Positions 63,371 through 64,000 of a DNA stretch of 64,000 bases are shown here, piece after piece; position 1 is the stretch's first letter; every line of letters starts with the position of its first letter. Origin of the DNA: Bos javanicus (Eukaryota > Chordata > Mammalia > Artiodactyla > Bovidae); contig NC_083869.1 of the NCBI RefSeq assembly GCF_032452875.1, forward strand, positions 126,238,001-126,302,000. Direction: 5' to 3'. The position numbers and the translations under genes are program-made. Below the pieces are notes generated by a model, which saw nothing but the letters and a program-made list of their open reading frames with translations, was not told the origin of the DNA and searched no databases.

Positions 63371-64000
63371 GCTCAAGCTGGAGATCAAGCGTACAGTAGA
63401 AAACTTCTGATTCAAAGATGTGACCTGGTAAAGGGACACGCGTCCCTTCCTCCATCCCTAAAACGGAGAATCTGTGTGGGCCAGTCCTGGGTCACTGGGG
63501 ACATGAAGAGGTCAAACGCCCACGGAGACAAATATGACCTGTCACACAGAAATACTTCGGACTCGTGAAAAATAACAAGGCGCTACAGCTGTTCCTGCCA
63601 TGGAACCAGCCAGAAGGTGCTCTGGAGTGTTGGGAAGAGAAGCAAGCCAGGAAGTCAGGGGGCGGGGGCAGGGGGCTGGGAGATGTCTGGGGGGACCACA
63701 GGAGGAGAGGGAAGAGCAGAAAGCTCTGGAGAAAATGAGGAAGGTGCAGAAGGGGAAAGGGGAGGTCTGAGAGGCCCAAAGATGAGGGTCTAGGGTGAGA
63801 ACCACTGAGGGGAAAGTTAGGGGGTCGAGTCTGAGAGTAGAGAGATGACTAGGGAACCCTGGAGGGAATAGGGAAGATGGCTGGGGAAACTGGAGGTGAG
63901 AGTATATAGCCAGACGCCAAGGAAGACATTCAGAAGTTGTCTGGAAGGGATACAGAGATAAGATGTCTGGAGGGGTCAGAAAGAAGCTGGTGGCAAGAGA

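Larger units (their letters stand above)
60110..64000 (-). other. ZDHHC18: ZDHHC18 intron 1, runs off the window
   Basis: No sequence resembling the expected N-terminal exon (NRFYCGGRLMLAGHGG-like) is found to the right edge, so intron 1 exceeds 3.9 kb. MIR remnants are likely at 61690-61800 and 63000-63190. Otherwise unique, G/A-rich toward the edge. Confidence 0.6.

Overview
This is nuclear DNA from a ruminant, most likely a bovid. The coding exons read as close orthologues of mammalian GPATCH3, GPN2, SFN and ZDHHC18. The intervening DNA is full of ruminant repeats: Bov-tA and Bov-A2 SINEs, a BovB (RTE) LINE, CHR-type tRNA-Glu SINEs, plus older MIR, L1 and Tigger elements. Gene order matches, in inverted orientation, the human 1p36.11 neighbourhood as I remember it. 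Sequence alone does not separate cattle from sheep or goat. Repeat family names and boundaries are from memory and by eye.

Layout. Positions 1-4750 are repeat-dominated intergenic DNA. GPATCH3 (+) has seven coding exons from 5258 to 11522. GPN2 (+) follows head-to-tail after a gap of a few hundred bases, with five coding exons from 12457 to 21058. Positions 21.7-30.7 kb are the space between two converging genes, with many SINE/L1 insertions and one repeat-free CpG-rich block at about 29.8-30.35 kb. SFN (14-3-3 sigma, minus strand, single coding exon) is at 31275-32021. Its upstream region carries a p53-site-like sequence 1.78 kb from the start codon. ZDHHC18 (minus) fills 38.6 kb to beyond the right edge. 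Its last seven coding exons are in the window; the exon for the N-terminus lies outside.

The four genes are not a pathway. GPATCH3 is a G-patch protein, GPN2 a GPN-loop GTPase linked to RNA polymerase assembly, SFN a phosphopeptide-binding adaptor, and ZDHHC18 a protein palmitoyltransferase. All four can be assembled with open frames and consistent splice phases, so no pseudogene is suspected.

I found no previously undescribed system. The most interesting signals concern splicing and regulation. ZDHHC18 has a textbook AT-AC U12-type intron. GPN2 has a probable GT-AG U12-type intron. An L1 fragment has landed in the polypyrimidine tract of GPN2 intron 2, leaving a perfect 15-base target duplication that rebuilt the 3' splice site. 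SFN keeps a p53-like element. An orphan CpG island with paired CCAAT boxes lies between GPN2 and SFN.
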